DNA of 34,704 nt, taken from assembly GCA_903873415.1 (NCBI GenBank), contig CAIQOK010000116.1:1-34704 (forward strand), given 5' to 3'. Numbering within the stretch: position 1 is the first letter of the stretch; each line of letters opens with the position of its first letter. Under the pieces are notes generated by a model that was not told where the DNA came from, searched no databases, and worked only from the letters and a program-made list of their open reading frames with translations. Shown one piece after another: positions 25,417-34,704 of the stretch. The stretch comes from an uncultured Verrucomicrobiota bacterium (GTDB taxonomy: Bacteria; Verrucomicrobiota; Verrucomicrobiia; Limisphaerales; CAIQOK01). A program made the position numbers and the translations under genes.

Positions 25417-28400
25417 ATGAACCCGTTGAAACGATTATACCGAAACTTAAAAGATCTTATCCCTGCCAAATGTCTGGCGGCACTCTGCGGCATCCTGCTC
25501 TCCGCCCCCACAACGGCTTTGTCCGCCACCAACACACTGGGCCAATTCACCTTGGCCGACGGCCTCCAAGTCTCGCTCTTCGCCGCCGAGCCCATGGTTC
25601 GCAACCCGACCGACATGGACATCGACGAGCGGGGCCGGATCTGGATAACCGAAGGCGTCAACTACCGGTCCACATTCAAGGAGTGGGGCGTCTTGCAACC
25701 CGCCGGCGACCGCATCTTGATCTTGGAAGACACCAACGGCGACGGTCAGGCGGACAAGCAGACCGTTTTTTATCAGGACCCGAGCGTCAACGCAGCCCTG
25801 GGCATCTGTGTCCTGGGCAATCATGTGATCATCTCCGATTCACCCAATGTCTTCATGCTCACCGATACCAACGGCGACGGCGTGGCGGATCAGCGGGAGC
25901 TTTTATTCACCGGCATTGGCGGTGCCGACCATGATCATGGCATGCATTCCTTCAGCTTCGGCCCGGACGGGAAGCTGTATTTCAACATGGGCAACGAGGG
26001 CCAACACCTCTTCCGCCCCGTTCGCCGCCAAGTCCCGCTCCACGGCGCCGTGGGCCCGGTGGACATGCAACCCGTGATCGATCTGGACGGCCGCGAGGTG
26101 TCGAACCATGGCAAACCGTATCGCATGGGCATGGTGTTTCGCTGCAACCTCGACGGCACAGGCGTGGAGACTTTAGGCTGGAATTTCCGCAACAACTACG
26201 AGGTCGCAGTCGACTCCTTCGGCACTTTGTGGCAGTCGGACAACGACGACGACGGGAACCGGGGTGTTCGCATCAACTACGTTATGGAGTTTGGCAACTA
26301 CGGCTACGCCGATGAAATGAGCGGCGCCGGTTGGAGCAGCGGTTGGGCCTCCGCCAAAGCCAAAGGCGCGCCCGAGGACTCGAAGATTTCCTATCAATGG
26401 CATCAGTTCGATCCGGGAGTCGTTCCAAACCTGCTGCATACCGGCAGCGGTTCACCCACCGGAATCACCCTCTACGAAGGCAAACTCCTACCCGAAGTTT
26501 TCCGCAACCAGATCATTCATTGTGACGCCGGAGCGCGGGTGGTCCGCTGCTACCCTGTTCAAACAGCCGGCGCAGGCTTCCGGGCTGATACCCGGGATAT
26601 CCTCACCTCCACGGACACCTGGTTCCGCCCTTCGGACGTTTGCACGGCCCCAGACGGATCAATTTATGTGAGCGATTGGAACGATGCCGGCGTGGGCGGC
26701 CACAACATGGCTGACCATCATCTCGCAACAATGACCGGACGCATCTACCGCATCGCCCCCGTCGGGAACCGCCCCTCCGTTCCATCACTGAATCTCAAAA
26801 CCGCCGCCGGCTGTGCCGCCGCACTCCAATCCCCAAATCAGTCCACTCGCTATCTGGCGTGGTCCAAGCTCTTTGCCATGCAGGGCAAGGCCGAAAAAGC
26901 CCTGAAAAAAATCTGGGCCTCAGACAATGCCCGGACACGGGCCAGGGCCCTGCAGTTGCTGGCCCGCATCCATGGCAAGGACCGCACCTATCTCCTGGCG
27001 GCGCTCCAGGATCAAAACCCCGACATCCGGGTGGTTGGACTGCGGATCGCACGCGAACTCAAGCTCGATCTCATTCCGCTCATCAAACAGCTCACCGCGG
27101 ATGACTCGGCCCAAGTCCGCCGCGAATGTGCTCTGGCGCTGCGGCACTGCCCGGATCCCCGGGCAGCCGCGCTCTGGGCCGAACTGGCCGCCCGCTACGA
27201 CGGCCGGGACCGCTGGTATTTGGAGGCCTTGGGCATAGGTGCCGACGGCCAATGGAATCCATTTCTGGATGCCTGGCTGGCCCTGGTGGGGCCTCATTGG
27301 AACACCCCGGAGGGACGCGAACTGATCTGGCGCTCACGCGGCGCCAAGACACCCGCCCTGCTCGCTCAAATCCTCCAAACCGAAGGCCTGAGTGCGGATC
27401 AATACCCCCATTTTTTCCGGTCCTTCGATTTCCTGCAGGGGCCTGAACGCGACGCCGCCGTGGCCAACCTGCTGGTAAGCCACGCCTCCGCACTTGCTCA
27501 ACCCCAGCCCAACACCGCGCCACCGCTCCGGCTCACCCTGGCTCTGGAAGCCCTCAACCGCTTGAACGGCATGGAACTGGACGACAAACCTGAGGTGCGC
27601 CGGATCCTCAAGGAGCTGCTGGCCCGGGCGCGCGGCACCCCGCAATTCATCCAGATTGTCCGCGACTGCAACCTCCGCGACGAGGACCCATCCTTGATTG
27701 CCATGGCCACCTTGAATCCGGATTCATCCCAGGCTGTGGAGGCGCTCCGTCTGGTCCTAAACCATGCCCAGAGTGATCTGTTGAACAAGGCCCTGGCCGG
27801 CAGCAACGCCGTTGCCCTGGCTCAGGCATTGGGCAACACAGGCGAACATAAAATCATCCCCTTCCTCCTGCCCCTCCTCACTAATTCCACTTCCGATCTG
27901 AGCGTGCGCCGGGAGTCGGTTCGATCCCTCTCCAAAATCCAAGCCGGTGCCAGCTCCCTGCTGCAACTGGCGGAGAGCGGGCAATTGCCCGCCGACCTCA
28001 AACTGACCGCTGCCACCGCGCTGGCCTCCGTGCGCTGGAAAAAAATCCAGACCCGCGCCGCCCAACTCCTGCCACCAGCCAAGAGTCGCGAGGCCCAACC
28101 CCTGCCGCCCATTTCCCAACTCGCCGGAATGCGGGGAGACCCCACCGCAGGAGCAGCCGTTTTCCGGCGCGATTCCGTTGGCTGCCTCAAATGCCATCAG
28201 GTCAACGGCGAAGGAATTGACTTCGGCCCGGCTCTCTCGGAGATCGGCACCAAGCTGGGCAAGGACGCCCTTTATGAATCGATTCTGGACCCCAGCGCCG
28301 GCATCTCCTTCGGCTATGAAGCTTGGCAAATCACCCTGAAGAACGGCGATGAAGCCTTTGGAATCATCCTAGGCGAAACGGCCCGGGAATTGACGGTGAA

Positions 28401-28569
28401 AGCCGTGGGGGGAATTATCTCCCGCTACAAGCAAAGCGAGGTGGTCGGCCGAACCCGCCAGAAGATCTCCCTCATGCCCGCCGGGCTCCAACAGTCAATG
28501 ACCCGCACGGAATTGGTGGACTTGGTGGATTACCTCAGTTCTCTCAAGCAAGCCCGGGCGGCACGATAA
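25417..28569 (+). CDS. PVC-type membrane-bound dehydrogenase with HEAT region and heme-binding C-terminus
   Basis: The protein has 1050 residues from the ATG at 25417 and an N-terminal signal segment (about 15-35, hydrophobic, after a basic start). Domains: a propeller-like PVC dehydrogenase domain (about 40-440) opening with D-G-L-Q-V-S-L-F-A-A-E-P; an alpha-helical HEAT-like region (about 460-890); and a C-terminal cytochrome domain with CLKCH at 923-927. This order is characteristic of large cytochromes known almost only from Planctomycetota and Verrucomicrobiota. They act in the periplasm, and sugar or polyol oxidation has been suggested. The true substrate is unknown. It stands apart from the sulfatases that often accompany such genes. 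Confidence 0.9.
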   Translation: MNPLKRLYRNLKDLIPAKCLAALCGILLSAPTTALSATNTLGQFTLADGLQVSLFAAEPMVRNPTDMDIDERGRIWITEGVNYRSTFKEWGVLQPAGDRILILEDTNGDGQADKQTVFYQDPSVNAALGICVLGNHVIISDSPNVFMLTDTNGDGVADQRELLFTGIGGADHDHGMHSFSFGPDGKLYFNMGNEGQHLFRPVRRQVPLHGAVGPVDMQPVIDLDGREVSNHGKPYRMGMVFRCNLDGTGVETLGWNFRNNYEVAVDSFGTLWQSDNDDDGNRGVRINYVMEFGNYGYADEMSGAGWSSGWASAKAKGAPEDSKISYQWHQFDPGVVPNLLHTGSGSPTGITLYEGKLLPEVFRNQIIHCDAGARVVRCYPVQTAGAGFRADTRDILTSTDTWFRPSDVCTAPDGSIYVSDWNDAGVGGHNMADHHLATMTGRIYRIAPVGNRPSVPSLNLKTAAGCAAALQSPNQSTRYLAWSKLFAMQGKAEKALKKIWASDNARTRARALQLLARIHGKDRTYLLAALQDQNPDIRVVGLRIARELKLDLIPLIKQLTADDSAQVRRECALALRHCPDPRAAALWAELAARYDGRDRWYLEALGIGADGQWNPFLDAWLALVGPHWNTPEGRELIWRSRGAKTPALLAQILQTEGLSADQYPHFFRSFDFLQGPERDAAVANLLVSHASALAQPQPNTAPPLRLTLALEALNRLNGMELDDKPEVRRILKELLARARGTPQFIQIVRDCNLRDEDPSLIAMATLNPDSSQAVEALRLVLNHAQSDLLNKALAGSNAVALAQALGNTGEHKIIPFLLPLLTNSTSDLSVRRESVRSLSKIQAGASSLLQLAESGQLPADLKLTAATALASVRWKKIQTRAAQLLPPAKSREAQPLPPISQLAGMRGDPTAGAAVFRRDSVGCLKCHQVNGEGIDFGPALSEIGTKLGKDALYESILDPSAGISFGYEAWQITLKNGDEAFGIILGETARELTVKAVGGIISRYKQSEVVGRTRQKISLMPAGLQQSMTRTELVDLVDYLSSLKQARAAR

Positions 28570-28603
28570 GCAGGAAAGCACCTTGTCCCCCCTCAGGGCG
28601 ACC

Positions 28604-28621
28604 TGTAACCTGATCGTAACT
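28604..28621 (+). promoter_or_regulatory. Pho-box-like direct repeat upstream of ppk1
   Basis: TGTAACC-TGAT-CGTAACT has the same 7-4-7 layout as the two sites before the regulator genes, and its first half-site, TGTAACC, is identical to that of the phoB-like gene. It ends 62 bp upstream of the ATG at 28684. A GTG in the ppk frame at 28624 starts 3 bp after the box, too close to be the start of a transcript controlled from it. No strong -10 hexamer is visible. Confidence 0.72.
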
Positions 28622-28683
28622 TTGTGAAAGGGACGGTGTGGGTCAGCATGCTGATGCGCATGCACGCAGCGCCCTCAAAACCG

Positions 28684-30810
<2,127 letters not shown>

Positions 30811-30822
30811 GAATCCAGACTC

Positions 30823-31692
30823 ATGAAATCCGCCCTTCCAGCCCGGCTCGCGGCGCATCTGGCCAAAAGCGTGGGCCGGATGCGCCGCCACTACCGCCGC
30901 CGGCTCAATCAATGCCAGAGGGATTTCTCCCCCCACGCAGTCCACGCTTTGCGGGTGGAAACCCGGCGCGCCCTGGCTTTGCTGGATCTTCTGGACACAT
31001 TGGGCGGCGCCAGGGGCTTGAGGAAATCACGCAAGACCTTCAAGCAACGACTCGACGCATTCGACGGCCTGCGCGACACCCAAGTCCAGCTGGAGCTGCT
31101 GCAACCCCTCTGGCGCAAGTTCCCCGGGCTCAAGCCGCTGAAAAAAAACCTCTGCAGCCGCGAGAAAAAACTCGCCACCCGGCTGAAAGCCGAAATCAAA
31201 CCCGTCCAGCAAACCAGCCTCAACCACCGGCTCAAATCACTCGAGCAGGACCTCATCCACACAGCCAAAACAAAAAAAGACCCGATCCCGCTTGCCCTTC
31301 AATCCGCCTTCACTCGGGTTTTGAAACAACGCTCCAGAGTACGATGCGACAGCCCGCCGACCATTCACCGCATGCGGATCGCCTTCAAACGCTTCCGTTA
31401 CCTCTGCGAACTCCTCCAGTCCTTCCAGCCGGCCATCACCAACAAACGCCTTGCGGCCATGCACGATTTCCAGACGGCCGCAGGCACGATCCAAGATCTG
31501 GAAACCCTTCTGAAGCGGCTTGAACGACTGGCCAACAAGGAGCGGGTATCCCCGGAAAAATTGCGGCTGCTGCAGGCCGAGCTGCTCCGCCAACAACAGG
31601 CAGCCTTGAATTCTTTCCTCCCGAATTTGGATCTGGTGCTTGAGTTTGATCCCGCACAATCCCAGACTTCCTCCTCCAAATTGAATCCATGA
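30823..31692 (+). CDS. CHAD domain protein
   Basis: This 289-residue protein is an all-helical CHAD domain (conserved histidine alpha-helical domain). It has two internal halves, each starting with a His/Arg motif: V-H-A-L-R-V-E-T-R-R-A (from 40, H41) and I-H-R-M-R-I-A-F-K-R-F-R-Y (H182). It is rich in Lys and Arg. CHAD proteins bind polyphosphate and locate to its granules. It starts 12 bp after ppk1, and its stop overlaps the start of sixA (ATGA), so the three form an operon. No catalytic role is expected. Confidence 0.92.
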   Translation: MKSALPARLAAHLAKSVGRMRRHYRRRLNQCQRDFSPHAVHALRVETRRALALLDLLDTLGGARGLRKSRKTFKQRLDAFDGLRDTQVQLELLQPLWRKFPGLKPLKKNLCSREKKLATRLKAEIKPVQQTSLNHRLKSLEQDLIHTAKTKKDPIPLALQSAFTRVLKQRSRVRCDSPPTIHRMRIAFKRFRYLCELLQSFQPAITNKRLAAMHDFQTAAGTIQDLETLLKRLERLANKERVSPEKLRLLQAELLRQQQAALNSFLPNLDLVLEFDPAQSQTSSSKLNP

Positions 31693-32201
31693 AAATTTAT
31701 CTTCTGCGGCATGGCGAGGCGGTGGATGGAACCGAGGCGCGCTGCAAAGACTCGGACCGCCCTCTTGCCGCCAAGGGCATCCAGCGCACTCGGCAACTCG
31801 CCCACACGCTGGGCCATCTGGAAATCTCCTTCGACTTAATCCTTTCAAGCCCCCTGACCCGGGCGCGCGAAACCGCTGAAATCATCGCCCGGAGCCTCAA
31901 ATTGGAAGGACACCTGATCTTCAGCGAACACCTGACCCCGTCGGGCGACCTGCAAAGGCTCATCGACCAAATCCTGATCGTTCGCCCACCGGCGGAGAAT
32001 GTTCTCTTGGTGGGCCATGAACCGCAGCTCGGCAACCTCATCTCCCACCTCTGCGTGGGCGGCCCCGGCCTGGCTGTCGCGATGAAAAAGGGAGCCCTTT
32101 GCCGGCTGGACGCCACCCCGCTTAGCCTGGCCAAGTGTGCCGTGCTCGACTGGCTTCTCCCCCCGCGCCTGTTGACTTTCCCACCCGACAAACGCAAATA
32201 G
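31689..32201 (+). CDS. sixA: Phosphohistidine phosphatase SixA
   Basis: This 170-residue protein of the histidine phosphatase superfamily has R-H-G at 7-9 with nucleophile H8 and the second histidine H110 in V-G-H-E-P. SixA-type enzymes dephosphorylate phosphohistidines on signalling proteins in the cytoplasm. Its ATG overlaps the stop of the CHAD gene by four bases. Given the operon, phosphohistidine of PPK1 or of the PhoR-like kinase are candidate substrates, which is my inference. Confidence 0.9.
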   Translation: MKIYLLRHGEAVDGTEARCKDSDRPLAAKGIQRTRQLAHTLGHLEISFDLILSSPLTRARETAEIIARSLKLEGHLIFSEHLTPSGDLQRLIDQILIVRPPAENVLLVGHEPQLGNLISHLCVGGPGLAVAMKKGALCRLDATPLSLAKCAVLDWLLPPRLLTFPPDKRK

Positions 32202-32252
32202 CCCCATAATAATTTCCGTGCGCTCCCCAAACCGCCCGTTAGGATTTCTTCC

Positions 32253-33167
32253 ATGTCCGACGCCTATCACCAGCTGCTGAGCGCTACCATACGGCACCTG
32301 ACGGAATTACGGGCCCAAGGGGTGCATTATGTCCCCGTCTCCCCAGTCACTCTCAACGCACTGAACGGTGCCGCACCGACTGCGACACATCCCGCCCCCC
32401 AGCGCACGGCCTCACTCTCCTCGCAGCCCGCCCCACAAAAGCCAGCACTTGCGCCCCCCCCCCACCCTCACGCCGCATCCCTTCCCCCAACCCCGATCTT
32501 GGTGTCCGAAACCAAACCAGTCCGCACCAAACCCGGCCCGGTTCTGGAGAAATCCGCAGCCTATGCCGCTCTGCGCCAACGCGCGTTGGCTTGCGGAAGA
32601 TGCACCCACCTCGCCGCCTCACGCAAAAACGTCGTCCTCGGCGCAGGCAACCTTAACGCCAGACTCATGTTCATCGGCGAGGCACCGGGCGCCCACGATG
32701 ACGAGCGGGGCGAGCCGTTTGCGGACAAACCCGGGCAGCTCCTGACCAAAATCATCCAGACCATGGGCCTGACACGCGACACCGTCTACATCACCTGTAT
32801 CGTCAAGTGCCGTCCCGACACACCCGGTGAGCCCGACGGAAGCCGCAAGCCCACAGCCGCTGAAATCCAAACCTGTCTGCCCTTCCTGCAGGAGCAGATC
32901 GATTTGATCCAGCCCGGAGTTCTAGTGGCGCTTGGAGCCACCGCAACAGAGGGGCTGCTGGGCAAAACCGCCGGCATCACCCGGTTGCGCGGCCAATGGC
33001 AGTCCTACCGCGGCATCCCCCTTATGCCGACCTATCACCCGGCTTATCTTCTGCATAATGAGGTCTTGAGCCATAAACGCCTCGTCTGGGAAGACATGTT
33101 ACAGGTAATGACCCGGCTCGGGATGCCTGTCACCGAAAAGCAGCGAGGCTACTTTTTGAAGGCATGA
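32253..33167 (+). CDS. Uracil-DNA glycosylase, family 4 (UdgA type)
   Basis: This 304-residue protein has an N-terminal helix (1-30), then a Pro/Ala-rich linker (about 40-95), then the glycosylase. [4Fe-4S] ligand candidates are C114, C117 (C-G-R-C), C186 and C208. Active-site motifs are G-E-A-P-G (142-146) and Y-H-P-A-Y-L-L (261-267). The enzyme removes uracil from DNA in base excision repair. The linker includes a C10 tract at 32454-32463 on the coding strand; the frame is intact as given. It lies 51 bp after sixA, and its stop overlaps the next start (ATGA). Confidence 0.93.
   Translation: MSDAYHQLLSATIRHLTELRAQGVHYVPVSPVTLNALNGAAPTATHPAPQRTASLSSQPAPQKPALAPPPHPHAASLPPTPILVSETKPVRTKPGPVLEKSAAYAALRQRALACGRCTHLAASRKNVVLGAGNLNARLMFIGEAPGAHDDERGEPFADKPGQLLTKIIQTMGLTRDTVYITCIVKCRPDTPGEPDGSRKPTAAEIQTCLPFLQEQIDLIQPGVLVALGATATEGLLGKTAGITRLRGQWQSYRGIPLMPTYHPAYLLHNEVLSHKRLVWEDMLQVMTRLGMPVTEKQRGYFLKA
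32454..32463 (+). repeat. Poly-C tract (C10) within coding sequence
   Basis: Ten consecutive C lie in the region encoding the Pro/Ala-rich linker of the uracil-DNA glycosylase. Tracts of this length are prone to slippage in replication and to read errors. A change of one base would truncate the glycosylase before its catalytic domain. Confidence 0.8.
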
Positions 33168-34042
33168 GGTCTCCCATTCAAGCCCCCTTCCACCCCGTCA
33201 AGATGTCGACACTCGCCTCACTGTTGATCCTGCTATGTCTCGCCGCCAGCCCTTCCGAAATCCGCGCCGCCACCAACCAGCCGCCCCAGGGCCGGATCCA
33301 AGTCATTAGCGCGCTGCCGCCCGACTTGACCACGCCACAACCCCGCGACACTGTGTCGATGCGGATCCTGACTTGGGCATCGAAAATTCAGAGCCGTCGG
33401 GCCCAGCCCGGCGCGGAAACAATGCGCTTCTCGTTCCCCGTCACCAATGTTTCCCCGGCCGATGTGTTGATTTTCACTACCAGCACCAGTTGCGGCTGCA
33501 CCGTGGCAAAACTCCCGACCCAGCCGTGGAAACTTGCCCCAGCCGCCACCGGACAAATCGAGGTCACCATGGATTTACGCGGCAAACAAGGCCTCATCTC
33601 CAAGGAAGTCACAGTCTTCACCTCCAAAGGCAACAGCCTCCTGCGCGTGGAAGCAATCATGGATGACACAAGTCCATCCCCGCCTGACAGCCGGATGCAG
33701 AATCAGGCTCTAGCCATGAAAAACCGCCAGGCAGTGTTCCAGGGTGACTGTGCCGGCTGCCATGCCACTCCGGCCGTAGGCAAGCTGGGCAAAGAACTAT
33801 ATCAAGCCGCTTGCGCCCTCTGCCACGAATCCCAGCACCGCGCCCCAACCGTGCCCGATTTGCATCGGCTCAAAGCACCCGCCACCCTCGATTTCTGGAT
33901 AACCTGGATCACCCATGGCAAGGCCGGCTCAATGATGCCTGCCTTTGCCCGGGACCAGGGAGGACCGCTGAGCCCGGAACAAGTGTCCTCCTTGGCCGAT
34001 TACCTGACTTGGGATTTCCCCATCGTTTCGGACACAAAGTGA
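33164..34042 (+). CDS. DUF1573 plus cytochrome c fusion protein
   Basis: This 292-residue exported protein has a signal segment (about 14-36), a DUF1573 domain (about 80-165) with T-S-C-G-C-T at 108-113, and a cytochrome region with two CxxCH motifs only 21 residues apart: CAGCH (196-200) and CALCH (217-221). Methionine axial ligand candidates lie in G-S-M-M-P-A-F (255-261). DUF1573 folds like immunoglobulin/PapD domains and occurs in envelope proteins of PVC bacteria. The domain pair suggests periplasmic electron transfer. Its ATG overlaps the glycosylase stop (ATGA), although the functions are unrelated. Confidence 0.85.
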   Translation: MRSPIQAPFHPVKMSTLASLLILLCLAASPSEIRAATNQPPQGRIQVISALPPDLTTPQPRDTVSMRILTWASKIQSRRAQPGAETMRFSFPVTNVSPADVLIFTTSTSCGCTVAKLPTQPWKLAPAATGQIEVTMDLRGKQGLISKEVTVFTSKGNSLLRVEAIMDDTSPSPPDSRMQNQALAMKNRQAVFQGDCAGCHATPAVGKLGKELYQAACALCHESQHRAPTVPDLHRLKAPATLDFWITWITHGKAGSMMPAFARDQGGPLSPEQVSSLADYLTWDFPIVSDTK

Positions 34043-34101
34043 GCTGTTCGGAATACTTCGCCCCTCTCTTAGCCAGACCGCGATTCAGGCCCGTTTGCGA
34101 A

Positions 34102-34130
34102 TTGACTCCGCCGGGCGTTGCCGTCACGAT
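34102..34130 (+). promoter_or_regulatory. Weak promoter-like hexamers upstream of small zinc-knuckle gene
   Basis: TTGACT (34102-34107) is followed at exactly 17 bp by CACGAT (34125-34130). The -35 hexamer is good but the -10 matches at only three of six positions. It lies 15 bp before the ATG at 34146, so any 5' leader would be very short. Confidence 0.25.
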
Positions 34131-34145
34131 CTTCGCCATAAGCAC

Positions 34146-34376
34146 ATGCGTAAAGACGCCCCTGACGCCAATCAAATTGAGCTATCTTTCTCCGTTATAA
34201 TGTGTGCTTGGTGCAGACCCCAAGCTCGGCACGGCTCAGCCGGATTGCAATCTCACGGTATCTGCCCCCGTCACCTGAAAAAGCTCAAGGGCAAGTTGAA
34301 CAAAACTGAACCGTTCCGCCCCGCCCGCCCGCCCAACCGCAGGGGAATCGACAGCGACTCCTTATTCCCCTTCTGA
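34146..34376 (+). CDS. Small putative zinc-knuckle protein (CxxC...CxxH)
   Basis: This 76-residue protein has C20-A-W-C23 and, after a short loop, S-H-G-I-C40-P-x-H43, then a Lys-rich stretch and a Pro/Arg-rich tail. The C-x-W-C...S-H-G-I-C-P pattern resembles a short metal-binding module found at the ends of some bacterial PAS/histidine-kinase and regulator proteins, where the last ligand is usually Cys, not His. Zinc binding is inferred. No good Shine-Dalgarno sequence precedes the ATG at 34146; a second ATG at 34200 is possible. The gene stands alone downstream of the DUF1573 gene. Confidence 0.5.
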   Translation: MRKDAPDANQIELSFSVIMCAWCRPQARHGSAGLQSHGICPRHLKKLKGKLNKTEPFRPARPPNRRGIDSDSLFPF

Positions 34377-34577
34377 ACCGGTCAAGCAACTCCCGAGAAC
34401 CTCCCTCCCGCGCTCCGGACCGCTCTCAAACCAATCGGGTCCTCCGCAGTAAAGCTGCTCTTAGAACTCCGATTCGTTTTTAAATCGAGAATAGCGCCCG
34501 GCATGTTCTCACCTTGGCGGGTCTACTCCAATTCAGCCTTGTTTTACAAATTTTTCAGAAGAAAAAGGAGGGAGCGG
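34377..34577 (+). other. Gene-free stretch before right-edge reading frame
   Basis: No gene or RNA is recognised here. It ends in a strong ribosome binding sequence, AGGAGG (34566-34571). Confidence 0.4.
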
Positions 34578-34704
34578 ATGAGCCGTTGGCGCGTCTCAAT
34601 CTGGAGCAATCGCTCGCAACAAATAGCAGGCTTCGATCAGCTAAAACAAAATCGGATTTCGATCGACAATAATCGCGGCGAAAGCCTCGGAACCGCCCCC
34701 AGCC
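34578..34704 (+). CDS. Possible start of a gene cut by the right edge
   Basis: From the ATG at 34578 the frame stays open for 42 codons to the end of the window. AGGAGG (34566-34571) precedes it by 6 bases, the best ribosome binding site I saw in the window. The peptide begins M-S-R-W-R-V-S-I-W-S-N-R and shows no known motif. With so little sequence, chance cannot be excluded. Confidence 0.35.
   Translation, partial: MSRWRVSIWSNRSQQIAGFDQLKQNRISIDNNRGESLGTAPS

Noticed and set aside
34177-34201. TTGAGC and TATAAT as a promoter
   Set aside because: The spacing is only 13 bp and the site lies inside the small zinc-knuckle gene.

Overview
The window reads as chromosomal DNA from a member of the Verrucomicrobiota. 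The evidence is the protein set: a 1050-residue PVC-type cytochrome (dehydrogenase-like propeller, HEAT region, C-terminal CxxCH domain), two pseudopilin-like proteins with a late D-G-H motif, a DUF1573 plus cytochrome c fusion, and a di-heme peroxidase carrying a lineage-typical extracellular N-terminal domain. A Pedosphaera/Limisphaerales-like relative is my guess, not something the sequence proves. I see no phage, transposase, CRISPR array, tRNA or rRNA. The DNA is GC-rich except in a few longer gene-free stretches.

Layout: 1-4330 (+) holds a pseudopilin, an exported five-TPR protein, the GTPase EngB and a di-heme peroxidase. 4372-7289 (-) holds a GNAT acetyltransferase and a YgfZ-like protein, separated by a large gap. 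A second large gap with repeat-like, structured DNA follows. 8549-12987 (-) is a metal-uptake cluster: a His-rich small exported protein, an outer-membrane barrel, and the binding protein, ATPase and permease of a ZnuABC-type transporter. 13061-15394 (-) is a phosphate-type two-component system (PhoR-like kinase, PhoB-like regulator) preceded by a stand-alone receiver. 15587-19577 (-) holds aconitase and chorismate synthase. From 19707 everything is on the + strand: an MFS exporter, a UPF0324 membrane protein with a small membrane ORF, a D-2-hydroxyacid dehydrogenase, a second pseudopilin, the large PVC cytochrome, then ppk1, a CHAD protein, SixA, a family-4 uracil-DNA glycosylase, the DUF1573/cytochrome protein, a small putative zinc-knuckle protein, and the start of a possible gene running off the right edge.

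The most interesting signal is regulatory. Three near-identical 18-bp direct repeats of the PhoB-box type (7-4-7, GTMAC cores 11 bp apart) lie immediately upstream of the stand-alone receiver, the PhoB-like regulator and ppk1. They tie two distant loci into one candidate Pho regulon: sensor/regulator on one side and a polyphosphate operon (PPK1, the polyphosphate-binding CHAD domain, and the phosphohistidine phosphatase SixA) on the other. Other items worth attention are the self-contained metal-uptake cluster with its own outer-membrane barrel, a 62-bp stretch with four TTTACA/TGTAAA elements before the first gene, a C10 tract inside the uracil-DNA glycosylase gene, and a 21-bp intergenic repeat family confined to the two biggest gaps.
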